In this document: positions 11,802 through 20,942 of the stretch, piece after piece
Position numbering within the stretch: the first letter of the stretch is position 1
How the letters are laid out: the number at the start of each line of letters is the position of its first letter
Source of the DNA: Arthrinium phaeospermum
Lineage: Eukaryota > Ascomycota > Sordariomycetes > Amphisphaeriales > Apiosporaceae
Length of the DNA: 64,000 nt
Assembly: GCA_006503535.1 (NCBI GenBank)
Contig: QYRS01000003.1
Span: forward strand, 434,001-498,000
Direction: 5' to 3'
Notes under the pieces: generated by a model
What the model saw: the letters and a program-made list of their open reading frames with translations, nothing else
What the model was told of the DNA's origin: nothing
The model's database searches: none
Position numbers and translations under genes: made by a program

Positions 11802-13010
11802 ATGGCACAAGTCCAAGGAACCTGCGACCCCCGTTTCGAGAAAGTCCGCACCCTCTTCCAATCCTTCCTCGACTCCGGCGCAGAAATAGGCGCCTCCCTC
11901 ACCGTCAACCTCGCCGGCCAAACCGTGCTGGACCTCTACGGCGGCCACGCCGACGCCGCCCGCACCCGCCCCTGGCACCACGACACCCTCGTCCCCATCG
12001 CGTCCAGCACCAAGACCGTCACGGCGCTCGCGGTGCTGATGCTGGTCGACAGCGCAGCCATCACCTCCGTCCACGACAAGGTGTCCAAGTACTGGCCCGA
12101 GTTCGCCGCCAACGGCAAGCAGGACATCGAGATCCGCCACCTCTTGTCCCACACCTCCGGCGTCGCCGGCTGGGAAGCCCCCATCACCATGCCCGAGATC
12201 TGCGACCCCGAATCCGACGCGACCGCCAGGCTCGCCGCGCAGGCGCCCTGGTGGGAGCCGGGGTCCGCGGGCGGGTACCATGCTTGGAACTACGGACACC
12301 TGCTCGGCGAGGTGGTGCGGCGCGTCACGGGCGGCGTGCGGCTCAAGGAGTTCGTGGCGCGGCGGATCGCGGGACCGCTTGGGGCCGATTTCCAGATCGG
12401 CCTGCGCCGGGAGGACGAGGGGCGGGTTTCCGAGTTCATCTCACCTACTTCAGGTGGTGGTGGGATGCCGCCGGGTTTCAAGCCGGGCCCGCTCTTCATG
12501 AAGGCTATTGCGAACCCGCCCATGCCGCCCGACTTCGGGCGCACGCGCGCGTGGCGGGATGGCGAGGTGGGGGCGTCGAACGGGGTCAGCAATGCGCGGG
12601 GGCTTAACACGATCCTGTCCCACATCACCCTCGCGGGAGCCGCCGCCACCGTCGACGATGAGAGCGAAGAGGAAAAGAAGGAGAAGAAGAAGTACCTAAT
12701 CTCTAAACCGACCGTCGACCTAATCTTCCAAGAACAGTCCCGCGGCCCCGACCTCGCCGTCGGCCAGCACATCCGGTGGGGCATCGGGTACGCCCTCCGC
12801 GGGGACGGGGAGACGTGGGTCGACGACCGGCTGCCGGCGGGGCGGATCGCGTACTGGGGCGGGTCGGGGGGCTCGCTGGGGATCATGGATGTCGACCGGG
12901 GGCTCACCGTCACGTACGCGATGAACTTGCGGTCGGCTAGCGCGCTGGGGAACGAGGCGTCGACGGCGTATTTGGGGGCGATTTACGAGGCGTTGGGGGT
13001 GGAGGTTTAG
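11802..13010 (+). CDS. Beta-lactamase-fold serine hydrolase (class C / EstB / LovD-like)
   Basis: A single exon of 402 aa from ATG 11802, with no signal peptide, so probably cytosolic. The catalytic serine motif S-x-x-K is SSTK near residue 68 (VPIASSTKTVTALAVLML). The HLLSHTSGVAGW block and a Tyr-containing segment (GGYHAWNYGHLLGEVV) follow. WGGSGGSLGIMD near the C-terminus takes the place of the KTG-type strand. Relatives hydrolyse esters or amides, or transfer acyl groups as in LovD; the substrate here is not predictable. About residues 285-300 carry a lysine/glutamate run (EEEKKEKKK), which looks like a loop insertion. GC content is high, as in the neighbouring P450. No intron needed. Confidence 0.9.
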   Translation: MAQVQGTCDPRFEKVRTLFQSFLDSGAEIGASLTVNLAGQTVLDLYGGHADAARTRPWHHDTLVPIASSTKTVTALAVLMLVDSAAITSVHDKVSKYWPEFAANGKQDIEIRHLLSHTSGVAGWEAPITMPEICDPESDATARLAAQAPWWEPGSAGGYHAWNYGHLLGEVVRRVTGGVRLKEFVARRIAGPLGADFQIGLRREDEGRVSEFISPTSGGGGMPPGFKPGPLFMKAIANPPMPPDFGRTRAWRDGEVGASNGVSNARGLNTILSHITLAGAAATVDDESEEEKKEKKKYLISKPTVDLIFQEQSRGPDLAVGQHIRWGIGYALRGDGETWVDDRLPAGRIAYWGGSGGSLGIMDVDRGLTVTYAMNLRSASALGNEASTAYLGAIYEALGVEV

Positions 13011-13705
13011 ATCTAGGGGGCACAGGTCTTTGATAATTTACTTTGGGGCATCATGCAATCTACATCTCTCTCCTTAAACCGGTCTCTCGCTTCAGACAAT
13101 CAGCGCTGTGAGTCTTGGATTGATTATACCTTATCCGAGACTGCGGGGGATGGGGGCACTATCGTACGACCAGCATATCTTGGCAAGCCTGAAGCATGTA
13201 TTATTGAATCATGGTGCGCCGCTTTTCGACGATCAACTCGTCAGAATCCCCTCTTGGGTCCCCTTTTTGGTCGTTTATACTGCATTTCTCACGTAAGCGC
13301 TAATGTAGCTAGCCTCGAGCGATACTACGGTCTTTACCCCTTTCCTGCCAATTGCCGCGATGGGTATACTTGTGTCTCCATTTGCCGGCGTCTAAGTGGC
13401 GACGTCGCACTGTCTGATTGGACAGGGTTTCGATAAGAAACAAATAGATCGCGGGGAGTTGCAGCCAGAATAATCAATCTATGCTGGTAGACGAATCGTG
13501 CAGAGACATGTCTTGGCCTGCCGAGCTTTGTTTTCTCCACCTTCATATGCATGAGATCGAGGCAGGCTGGCAGATGGGGGTTTCATACCACTTCGAGGTG
13601 GGGGTGAGTTCTCTGCCCGGGTTTATATTACGATTAGAACCAACATGTGTAGGTCAGCAATTTAGAAGGCCATTGTTTTAGGTCATCGTAAGGATTATCA
13701 GAACC
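13011..13705. other. Intergenic region before P450
   Basis: About 700 bp with no supported gene or repeat. It presumably includes the P450 promoter. Confidence 0.55.
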
Positions 13706-15268
13706 ATGTCGTTACAAAGGGGCGTATTGGACCTACTGTTCTCCGTTTCCATCAAAAGCATCCTATCCTTGCTACTCCTATACCTCCTCACCCGCGCCGT
13801 CTACAACCGCTACCTCCACCCCCTCAGCCGCTTCCCCGGCCCCTTCTGGGCCTCCATCACGTCGCTGTGGTACTTCCAGACGATCCGCCTCAGCAAGCCG
13901 GGCAACGTGCAGTCCGCCCTGCACGAGCGGTACGGCGACTTCGTGCGGGTCGGCCCCAACCTGCTGGCCGTGTGCCACCCGGACGCCCTCGCCCCCGTCT
14001 TCGGGACGAGCTCCAAGACGGGCAAGGCCTGGCGCAAGGGCGACTTCTACGAGAGCTTCGCGCCGCGCATCCCGGGGGCCCGCACCGACGGCTTCTCGGA
14101 GCGGGACGACGCCAAGAACACCGAACGAAGACGGATCATCGCCCCGCTCTACACGCAGGGCAACCTGCTGCGGTACGAGCCGCGGGTGGACCGCATCATC
14201 GAGCTGTTCCGCGGACGCATGGAAATGCTGGTAGACAGCGGAGAGACGGCCGAGATGAGCCTCTGGATGGAGCGGTACGCCTTCGACGTCATCGGCGAGA
14301 TCTTCCACGGCCGCGAGGACGGCTTCGGCATGGTCCGCGACGGGCGCGACTACAACGACTGGTGCCGCCTGATGAGCGTCATGCCCGACATCGGGGCCTC
14401 GCTCATGTACGTCCCCTGGATCCTGAAACTGCCTTACTTCGCGGGGATGCTCCTGTTCCGCAGCAGCCGCGACGGTATGAGAGGCATGCTGGACGTGACG
14501 CGGCAGGCCGAGAAGTCGGCCAACGCCCGCTGGGCCGCCATGCAGAAGGGCGAGGAGCACCCGACCGAGGACATCCTGCAGGGCCTGCTCGACATCGTGC
14601 GCGAGCGCGGCGAGGAGGTCAATTGGAACGTTGCTGATGTGGCGAGCGAGGTCTGGGCCGTCATTTGGGCCGGGAGCGATACCACGGCGACGGCGCTGTC
14701 GAGCGTCTTCTACCACTTGCACAAGCACCCGGCCGCCCTCGCGAAGCTGCGGCGGGAGATTGACGCGGCGCTGGCGGACGGGAGGCTGGCACGGCCGATC
14801 CGTTTCAGCGAGGCTCGAAGGCTGCCTTTCCTGCACGCTGTCGTGCTGGAGAGTATGCGGGTGCACCCGTCGCTCGGCTACGGTCTACCGCGCGAGGTCC
14901 CGGCCGAGGGCGCGGTCTTGTGCGGCACGCCTATCCCGGGCGGCGTCGAGGTCATCATGAACTCGGGGCCGGTGCAGCAGGATCCGCGGGTGTTCGGCTC
15001 GGACGCCAAGGAATGGGTCCCGGAGCGGTGGCTGGACCGCGACGCCGCCAAGGTTCAGAAGATGGACCGGTCCATGCTGCAGTTCGGGCAGGGCCCGCGG
15101 GTCTGCATCGGGCGGCACATCAGCGAGATCGAGATGTACAAGCTGCTGCCGACGATTCTGACCGAGTTTGACTTTGAGCTGCTGGTTGAGGACTGGGAGG
15201 TCTGCGGGGGCTGGTTTCACAAGACTACCAACGTTATGTGTAAGGTGGGGAGACGAGGGGGCAGGTAG
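13706..15268 (+). CDS. Cytochrome P450 monooxygenase (pisatin demethylase-like group)
   Basis: A single exon of 520 aa, normal length. An N-terminal membrane anchor (IKSILSLLLLYLLTRAVY) is followed by the proline-rich hinge RFPGPF, so the protein should sit on the ER membrane facing the cytosol. Helix I has AGSDTTATALSS, helix K has the E-x-x-R (ESMR, near residue 381), and the haem loop FGQGPRVCIGR carries the thiolate Cys near residue 465. Overall wording resembles the CYP57/pisatin-demethylase-like clan, but substrate and CYP number cannot be assigned by eye. The lack of introns is unusual for fungal P450s, and GC content is high. Its nearest upstream neighbour, 0.7 kb away on the same strand, is the beta-lactamase-fold enzyme. 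Confidence 0.95.
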   Translation: MSLQRGVLDLLFSVSIKSILSLLLLYLLTRAVYNRYLHPLSRFPGPFWASITSLWYFQTIRLSKPGNVQSALHERYGDFVRVGPNLLAVCHPDALAPVFGTSSKTGKAWRKGDFYESFAPRIPGARTDGFSERDDAKNTERRRIIAPLYTQGNLLRYEPRVDRIIELFRGRMEMLVDSGETAEMSLWMERYAFDVIGEIFHGREDGFGMVRDGRDYNDWCRLMSVMPDIGASLMYVPWILKLPYFAGMLLFRSSRDGMRGMLDVTRQAEKSANARWAAMQKGEEHPTEDILQGLLDIVRERGEEVNWNVADVASEVWAVIWAGSDTTATALSSVFYHLHKHPAALAKLRREIDAALADGRLARPIRFSEARRLPFLHAVVLESMRVHPSLGYGLPREVPAEGAVLCGTPIPGGVEVIMNSGPVQQDPRVFGSDAKEWVPERWLDRDAAKVQKMDRSMLQFGQGPRVCIGRHISEIEMYKLLPTILTEFDFELLVEDWEVCGGWFHKTTNVMCKVGRRGGR

Positions 15269-15884
15269 ATGGATTATGGTTGTGTTGATGGGGCTACCTT
15301 AAGCAGAGCTCTGACAGACACATTGATACAGGAACTAAGACACCTGGATACACCCATTCATTCACTGGTACTATTAGCCACTTCATCGCATTATTTTGCT
15401 TCAGACTCGACCGCGCAGAGTTGGTGGTTTCGTATGTTTACCAGACAAAGAGTATGGACACTCTTCGAATGAACTGCCTCATCCATCAATATTCTCGTCC
15501 TTTCCACCTCCCCAGACCCGCTCAAACAGAAGTGTGTTACCCCAAGGTGTCAGACTCTACAATTTACAAACAGTCATGGTCGAATGACATACACACCTGT
15601 CTTTAGCCGCATTGTTGAAAATATGGCGTCAAGCAAGTCCCTGCCCGCAGCGTGGCGATCGCGTGTATTCTCGGGCAACTTCGAGAGCCCCCTACCCCAT
15701 ATACTGCTTCCACGGCCTTCCTTTCGCCCATGCAGGCAGTCCTGGGCACCTATAGGCAACTACAGGCATGTATAGACAGATATAAAACAGACCACGTCTA
15801 TTTTCCTAGCCCATCTCACATCTCAAGCCTCTCCCCAGTATCCAACAACAACATAATACACCTTTACCACAAATCAAGTCCACC
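15269..15884. other. Intergenic region with TATA box
   Basis: About 615 bp. TATAAAA at 15781-15787, followed by a C/T-rich leader, lies about 100 bp before the next ATG. No gene seen. Confidence 0.55.
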
Positions 15885-16985
15885 ATGACGAGCCCTGCAA
15901 ATAACCGACTCGACGAAGAGAACCATGTGACATCACTGCAGCTGATCAACGCCCGACCAAAGGAAGAGTCCCCTTTGCTAGCACTAAACGAGAAGATCCA
16001 GTCCTACCTGCAATGCAATCCCGACGCCGCCGCCTGCGCCATCGCGAGCCTCGCCAAGGGCATGGCCCGTGCAAACTACCAGCGCGACGAGAAAGACCAT
16101 TGCCTCGATATCGGCGTGACCGACGGTTTCCGGGCCCTCGCACGGGTGGTCCTCGGGACGGGTCCCGCCCGTGACGCGGACGATGATGACTCTTGGAAGA
16201 CAACACTGACGACGTTCCTCATTGCGTTCCTGGCCTGTTCGGACAACGCGGAGACCATGCGCCGCGTGGCGCTGGAACAGGTACAGGACGGCGGGAAGAT
16301 TGAGCGGCGCCTCGAGCGCGTCCAAGAGACGCCCTCGGCGTCGTTCTCGTCGGCCTTCCGGAAGGCAAAGGACGCGGCGCTGGAGGCGGGCCAGACTATC
16401 GTCATGGAAGTCACGCTTTACGACGTTCATAGTCTGGAGCCCCCGAACCCCAATGTCGAGGGCAAGTGTGAAGAAATTGCGGATGAAAAAGAAGAGGAGG
16501 AGGAGGAGGTAAACGAAGAGGTCGAGAATGAATACGAACCCGGAAAACATCACCTTTCACTCTCACATCTTTTCCATGTCGGCATAGGACCCGAGGGTGG
16601 CATGATCTGGCAAGGCCGTTGGTTGGCCGAGTACGGAATCGACGGTTACGCCTACAGCGGGGACCGGCTCCGCAGCTGGGACGAGATGGAGCGATTTGCC
16701 GCCGACTTGGGGCAATTGGAAAACCACGAAGTAAGTTGCCGCACCAAGGTGTATTATGATGGAGGAAGCTCAGTCGCTAATGATTGTTTCCTCTTTCAGG
16801 GGGAATGGTCGGCTCACATCAACGAGCTGTACAGGAAGCTTTTCTTCGTGGATATTGACCAGATCTACAGCGGGAAGGAGCACCTCTATCACCCAAGACA
16901 TGTTTTCAAGGCATGGTTCCGAATTCGGGTCTTTGAGGATGTGACGTACGAGAATGTTACCAAGTTTCGTTTGGTCAAGGGATAG
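15885..16985 (+). CDS. Hypothetical acidic protein, family not recognised
   Basis: Two exons, join(15885..16730, 16800..16985), 343 aa. The 69-bp intron has a strong GTAAGT donor and a TTTCAG acceptor; it is a multiple of three and stop-free, so the unspliced frame also reads through (366 aa). I prefer the spliced form because E-N-H-E joins naturally to G-E-W-S-A-H. The N-terminal half is helical (about residues 25-150). A glutamate-rich linker follows (near 200-220), then a more ordered C-terminal part with GGMIWQGRWLAEYGIDGY and an aromatic-rich end. No signal peptide, membrane span or known motif. Cytosolic or nuclear is a guess. Confidence 0.7.
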   Translation: MTSPANNRLDEENHVTSLQLINARPKEESPLLALNEKIQSYLQCNPDAAACAIASLAKGMARANYQRDEKDHCLDIGVTDGFRALARVVLGTGPARDADDDDSWKTTLTTFLIAFLACSDNAETMRRVALEQVQDGGKIERRLERVQETPSASFSSAFRKAKDAALEAGQTIVMEVTLYDVHSLEPPNPNVEGKCEEIADEKEEEEEEVNEEVENEYEPGKHHLSLSHLFHVGIGPEGGMIWQGRWLAEYGIDGYAYSGDRLRSWDEMERFAADLGQLENHEVSCRTKVYYDGGSSVANDCFLFQGEWSAHINELYRKLFFVDIDQIYSGKEHLYHPRHVFKAWFRIRVFEDVTYENVTKFRLVKG

Positions 16986-17042
16986 CGGGGTTTTGGTTAA
17001 GGGATATCTTCATATTGTCCCTACAGAACGTAACCCACGAAA

Positions 17043-18647
17043 TCATCTACCGCAAGAATAACAGTTCGTATCGACACACCGATGGTGTAGCGTGATTTTC
17101 AGTCCTAGCATTTTGTTCACGTGTCCCACAAACTGATCGCAGTCGGCACAAATGGGACGACAAACGAGAATCGTCGCCTTCTTGAGTGAGATAGGGGGTT
17201 CCCGGCTTTTCAGAGTAGACAGTTTCTCTGCCAACTCTCGTCCAACTTTCCTCGAAGGTTCTTTTAGGCTCAAGTTCGCAAGAGCCTCCAGTGCAGAAGG
17301 CTCCGCTGTGTGTGTTTCATGCGGAAGAAACATATGCCTGTGGACGAAGTACGCAACTAATTGTTTCTCTGCGTGACAGGCATGATACCGACCATGAAGT
17401 CCTCGGTCACGGCTGTGCGGTGGCAAGTTGTGGCCAATGATTTGGCATAGACGTAGAACCTCGCCGGTCCAGCTTTTGTTGGCAATTTGCACATTGCGTT
17501 CATGGCTTGCCTCGTGAGACCAGCCACTCATTGCAGCTACCGTTGGGAAATGGCTGCCACGGTACAGAACACCAATGGTCCTCCACTTGTCCGGGATGTC
17601 AAAGTACGCCACGAGCGTCAGCAGTTGTTCGTCTAAGGGGGACTTTGTGAATGCAAAGCCGGCTGTGTTGCGATCGCTTTTGTTCAACCTGCCTGCCCCT
17701 TCGTCCTGGAGTAAGCGAACGATTGCCTTGCGGTCAAGTTCTCTCTGATATGTGTCCTCTTTATAAATCTGATGTTCCCCTCCAGAATGCCCCCATCGAG
17801 TCTCCTGGTTTGCTTCTAGCGGCCTGGCAAAATCAATGGCCCGTCCTCGGCGGCCGTTCAACAGATAGCATTCCTGCTCTTTCTTCGCACCGTGCTCGAG
17901 GAGAATCTCAACATTATCTCGCCGGCCCCAGAGAGCGGCCTCCGCGAGGGGAGTACGACCTCTCCTATCGACTGCGTTGGGGTCGGCTCCTCGTTCCAGC
18001 AGGAGTTCCACAACTTCAGAAGACTGTTCGCTAGCAGCAAGATGCAAGGCCGTCACTCCCGTGACTTCGATAGCAACCTCGCTTGGCGTAACACCCTCCT
18101 CCACCGACTCATTGGGAACTTGAGGGTCTCCAAAAGCTTCAACCCCATGCAATAATATATCTGCATCCGTCGATTGGTCAAGGTACTGACGCAAAAAGCT
18201 GCATTTGCCAGTAGCGATTGCACTTATGGCCCGGTCAATACGTCTCGAAGTATAGCCGCCTGGTATGCCTGTCGTTTCTTCGCTGAAGTGGTCCGATTCA
18301 ATCGCGTCTGTCCAAAGGGGGCGGTTGCTGAAATCTGGGATCAGAGATGGCAACTGGTCCTCCTCCCATCTTGCAAAGTAATCGGATGGGTCCTCCCCGC
18401 CCGCGACGAAGAGCGCCCGAGACTTGTCGATCTCGTAGTTTACTTTGCCCTCCTCGCAGCTGAATGGGAACTGGATCTCGTAGCAAGTGTATCCTCTCTG
18501 GGCGCAATGGGAAGAGCGCTGATGCTTCCCATCGTAATCGCCCTCGAAGCCATGGCGGTGGATCTTGTCACACTCGGGACAGCGGACGTACACCGAGGAG
18601 TTATCCCACCACACTGCTTTGGCGCAATCGGGTTTCTTCGATGCCAT
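17043..18647 (-). CDS. Ankyrin-repeat protein with C-terminal DYW-like cytidine deaminase domain
   Basis: A single exon of 534 aa from ATG 18647 (MASKKPDC); the frame extends upstream only to a GTG. Three parts can be seen. Residues about 22-65 have a Cys/His cluster (VRCPECDKIHRHG, then HCAQRGYTC) that looks zinc-binding. Residues about 200-270 contain ankyrin repeats (GVTALHLAASEQSSEVVELL; GRTPLAEAALWGRRDNVEIL). The C-terminus has a deaminase signature: CHAEKQL near residue 425 (the H-A-E zinc/proton-shuttle motif) and RPICADCDQF near 502-507 (the C-x-x-C zinc pair). This matches the fungal DYW-type deaminases described in comparative studies of the deaminase superfamily. Members are predicted to deaminate cytidine in nucleic acid; no target is known here. 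Histidines and cysteines continue to the end (HHRCVDTNCYSC). Confidence 0.85.
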   Translation of the reverse strand: MASKKPDCAKAVWWDNSSVYVRCPECDKIHRHGFEGDYDGKHQRSSHCAQRGYTCYEIQFPFSCEEGKVNYEIDKSRALFVAGGEDPSDYFARWEEDQLPSLIPDFSNRPLWTDAIESDHFSEETTGIPGGYTSRRIDRAISAIATGKCSFLRQYLDQSTDADILLHGVEAFGDPQVPNESVEEGVTPSEVAIEVTGVTALHLAASEQSSEVVELLLERGADPNAVDRRGRTPLAEAALWGRRDNVEILLEHGAKKEQECYLLNGRRGRAIDFARPLEANQETRWGHSGGEHQIYKEDTYQRELDRKAIVRLLQDEGAGRLNKSDRNTAGFAFTKSPLDEQLLTLVAYFDIPDKWRTIGVLYRGSHFPTVAAMSGWSHEASHERNVQIANKSWTGEVLRLCQIIGHNLPPHSRDRGLHGRYHACHAEKQLVAYFVHRHMFLPHETHTAEPSALEALANLSLKEPSRKVGRELAEKLSTLKSREPPISLKKATILVCRPICADCDQFVGHVNKMLGLKITLHHRCVDTNCYSCGR

Positions 18648-18872
18648 TGATGGGGAAGTCGATCTGCAGTGGATCACGCACCAGCTAAAAAGGACAGCGT
18701 TGGAGGTTGGAAGATCCTGTTGAAGTACTGGCAGGTGACAGTGTTCACTGTGGCGTTGTGTTGGGCTCCAATCTTCATCCGCAGTCTATCCGATCCGTTG
18801 GGCTCAAAACCACATTTATGAGGAGGCCATATGCATCTCCCAGAGCACTGCATCAGGAGTTTGACAGAGTGC

Positions 18873-19235
18873 GGGGTATTGAGTTTGTGCTGCATCAAGG
18901 AGTGGTTGGACGTTGGGGCAGCCCGGCTGAAGCAGGGGGGAGATGCGACAATCTCCCAAACCATCGCACTGGTCCACGAAGCAGATTATTATAGTTTCGT
19001 ATCTATGCACTATGAATTGGGAACACTGGTCGATACATGTTGGCTTGCTTCTTCTTCAGGATCGGTCGGCTCATTTCTCTGTCCACACCCGAGCAAGTCA
19101 GTCGACGTTGTTTTTAAGTTATGTTTGTTTCTGCTAGGGGCGCTTAATATTAAAGGAATCTTAAAATAGGTATATGTATGTACATGTTTATGCGAGCGCC
19201 TAGCAAAGCCGTTCGTTTGTCTGGCTCTTTCCCAG
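18873..19235 (+). repeat. Long direct repeat, copy A
   Basis: Aligns by eye with 20943-21415 on the same strand. Shared blocks include the opening (GAGT-T/C-GTGCTGCATC), a TTATAGTTTCGTAT block, CGATACATG, GATCGGT, CATTTCTCTGTCCA, CAGTCGACGTTG and the 28-bp motif. Many differences are C/T or G/A changes. Its outer part overlaps no gene. Confidence 0.6.
19126..19153 (+). repeat. Dispersed 28-bp motif, copy 2
   Basis: TGTTTCTGCTAGGGGCGCTT core inside direct repeat copy A. Related to the copies at 4218, 21318 and 53701. Confidence 0.55.
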
Positions 19236-19257
19236 CCCGGGCGTATGCTTTGGCCGC

Positions 19258-19377
19258 ATGGACTGGTTCCTCGCCTCGGGCATCATCAACGCCGCTATCG
19301 ACCTGGTCATCTTGATCATGCCGGTCCATGTGGAACATCTGCGAAGGCGGCATGGTGCACTTGCCAAAGCCGAATAG
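19258..19377 (+). pseudogene. Fragment of a fungal rhodopsin-like 7-TM protein gene
   Basis: Forty codons including the stop read MDWFLASGIINAAIDLVILI followed by MPV and a basic tail. This is the characteristic membrane helix (A-S-G-x-x-N-x-x-x-D-L-x-I-L-x-M-P) of the large fungal rhodopsin-like integral membrane family, whose proteins are about 300-400 aa. Neither flank encodes the other helices, so I call it a gene relic. It lies between the two long direct repeats. Confidence 0.55.
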
Positions 19378-19911
19378 CCACAGTTCACTGCTTATAAAAT
19401 AGTTGTGAGCAGTTGCAAGTCATCAATCTAAAGGTTCTCGGACCCATTTGGTCAAGCCATGCACGTGTTTGTGAACAATATTTCCCGCCCCCTTGCTTCC
19501 TCCAATTCACTCCCTTGAGCCAGCTATGCTGGACTCTTCTCAGTCCCCTTACTAGCTGCACTTTCTCGTGTTCGATAGGAAGGTACCGATACATCGGACG
19601 AATGGGCAAAGGTACCCCGGTCCTACTTTATTGATTTCTCCTGATGTACTGATACCTACCACCTGTAAGCCACGCCACCCTCCATTCCTCTTTCTGTCCT
19701 AGCTTCTATTCCATGTCAAGCCAGCCACGCAGCAGGAACGAGGGTCGCATTACGACGTCGACCAGGCAAAATCGAAGGCATCAAAGGCCGCGCCGCATCC
19801 CCCTTGCATCTTCCAATCAGCCCGATCAAAAGTCCGCCATCTGCCAGTTCCAAACTTCTTTTGCCTCTACCAAACGCAGACCCAGATGCATTACCAAACT
19901 TACAAGCAAAC

Positions 19912-20847
19912 ATGTCCGAACCTGCCTCGATTGTCAAATCTATCTATAGCTTTCCCGTCGAATTCGTCGAGAATTTGCAGACCCTTCCCAATGGCAACCT
20001 CTTATTGAGCACGATGGAATCACCTACCGGCATGTTGTACACCTTGGACACCAAGGCGGTAGCGCCTCAAGCACGGCTGATGACGACCTTTGACAGAAGC
20101 GTCACTGCTCTGACAGGTCTATCCCCGCTACCAGGGCGCCCGGGCGAGGAGCTGTACGCAGTCAGCGGCGGCCTCCACACGTCGTTTGCATTTGAAAAGG
20201 GCAGCATGGCGGTCCACATCGTCTCCATCAGCAAGGGAGAGGTGGTCGACAGCATCCCGGTGCCGGACACAGCGACGATGAACGGCATGGCGGCACTGCC
20301 GCGGCATCCGCACATCCTGCTGAGCGCCGACTCGATCGACGGACGCATCCTGAGCATCGACAGTCAGACGCGCCAGGTGGGTGTTCTCCTGAAGCACGAC
20401 CTGCTGGGCCCCGGCCCCGTCATCAACACCTCGTCCCCGGTCCCGCCCATCGGCATCAACGGGCTCCGCGTGCGCGGCGACCACCTCTACTTCACCAACT
20501 CGAACCAGGGCACGTTCGTGCGCGTGCGGATTGACGAGTGGGGCCACTGTACGGGCGAATTCGAGGTCTTGGCCCGCAGCCCGGACGCGGCGCACATCTA
20601 CGACGACTTCGCCTTCGACCGCGCCGGCAACGCCTACATCGCCACGCACTCGTCGTCCGTCTTCAAGGTCACGCCGGGCGGGGTGCAGACGGCGCTGGTC
20701 GACGACGGCGGCCGCTACGCGGACCTGCTCGCGGAGCCCACGTCGGTTACGCTGGCGGCCGACGGGAAGTCCATCTTCGTTTCGACCGGGGGTGACTTCC
20801 GGAGCTCCCCTCGGAAAGGGGGTCAGATTGTTCAAATTGCGATCTAG
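19912..20847 (+). CDS. SMP-30/gluconolactonase-like beta-propeller protein
   Basis: A single exon of 311 aa from ATG 19912 (MSEPASIV); the frame extends upstream only from a TTG. The sequence has repeated blade-like segments of a six-bladed propeller: ENLQTLPNGNLLLSTMES, TMNGMAALPRHPHILLSADS, GINGLRVRGDHLYFTNSNQG, DDFAFDRAGNAYIATHSS and EPTSVTLAADGKSIFVSTGG. These are SMP-30/LRE-type blades. Relatives hydrolyse lactones or related bonds with a bound divalent metal; many fungal members sit near secondary-metabolism genes, but no such cluster is evident here. No signal peptide. Flanked on both sides by the long direct repeats. Substrate unknown. Confidence 0.85.
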   Translation: MSEPASIVKSIYSFPVEFVENLQTLPNGNLLLSTMESPTGMLYTLDTKAVAPQARLMTTFDRSVTALTGLSPLPGRPGEELYAVSGGLHTSFAFEKGSMAVHIVSISKGEVVDSIPVPDTATMNGMAALPRHPHILLSADSIDGRILSIDSQTRQVGVLLKHDLLGPGPVINTSSPVPPIGINGLRVRGDHLYFTNSNQGTFVRVRIDEWGHCTGEFEVLARSPDAAHIYDDFAFDRAGNAYIATHSSSVFKVTPGGVQTALVDDGGRYADLLAEPTSVTLAADGKSIFVSTGGDFRSSPRKGGQIVQIAI

Positions 20848-20942
20848 AGGAAATGCAGTTCTGAACTATACGATCAGGAAGCAGATGGGATAAGTCACGA
20901 GCCGCTTTGCGATGCGGAAGAACCTTTGTCAGACCTTTAATA

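Noticed and set aside
13778..14866. A 362-residue open frame antisense to the P450
   Set aside because: It is a GC-rich mirror frame of a perfectly conserved P450, with low-complexity composition and no motif.
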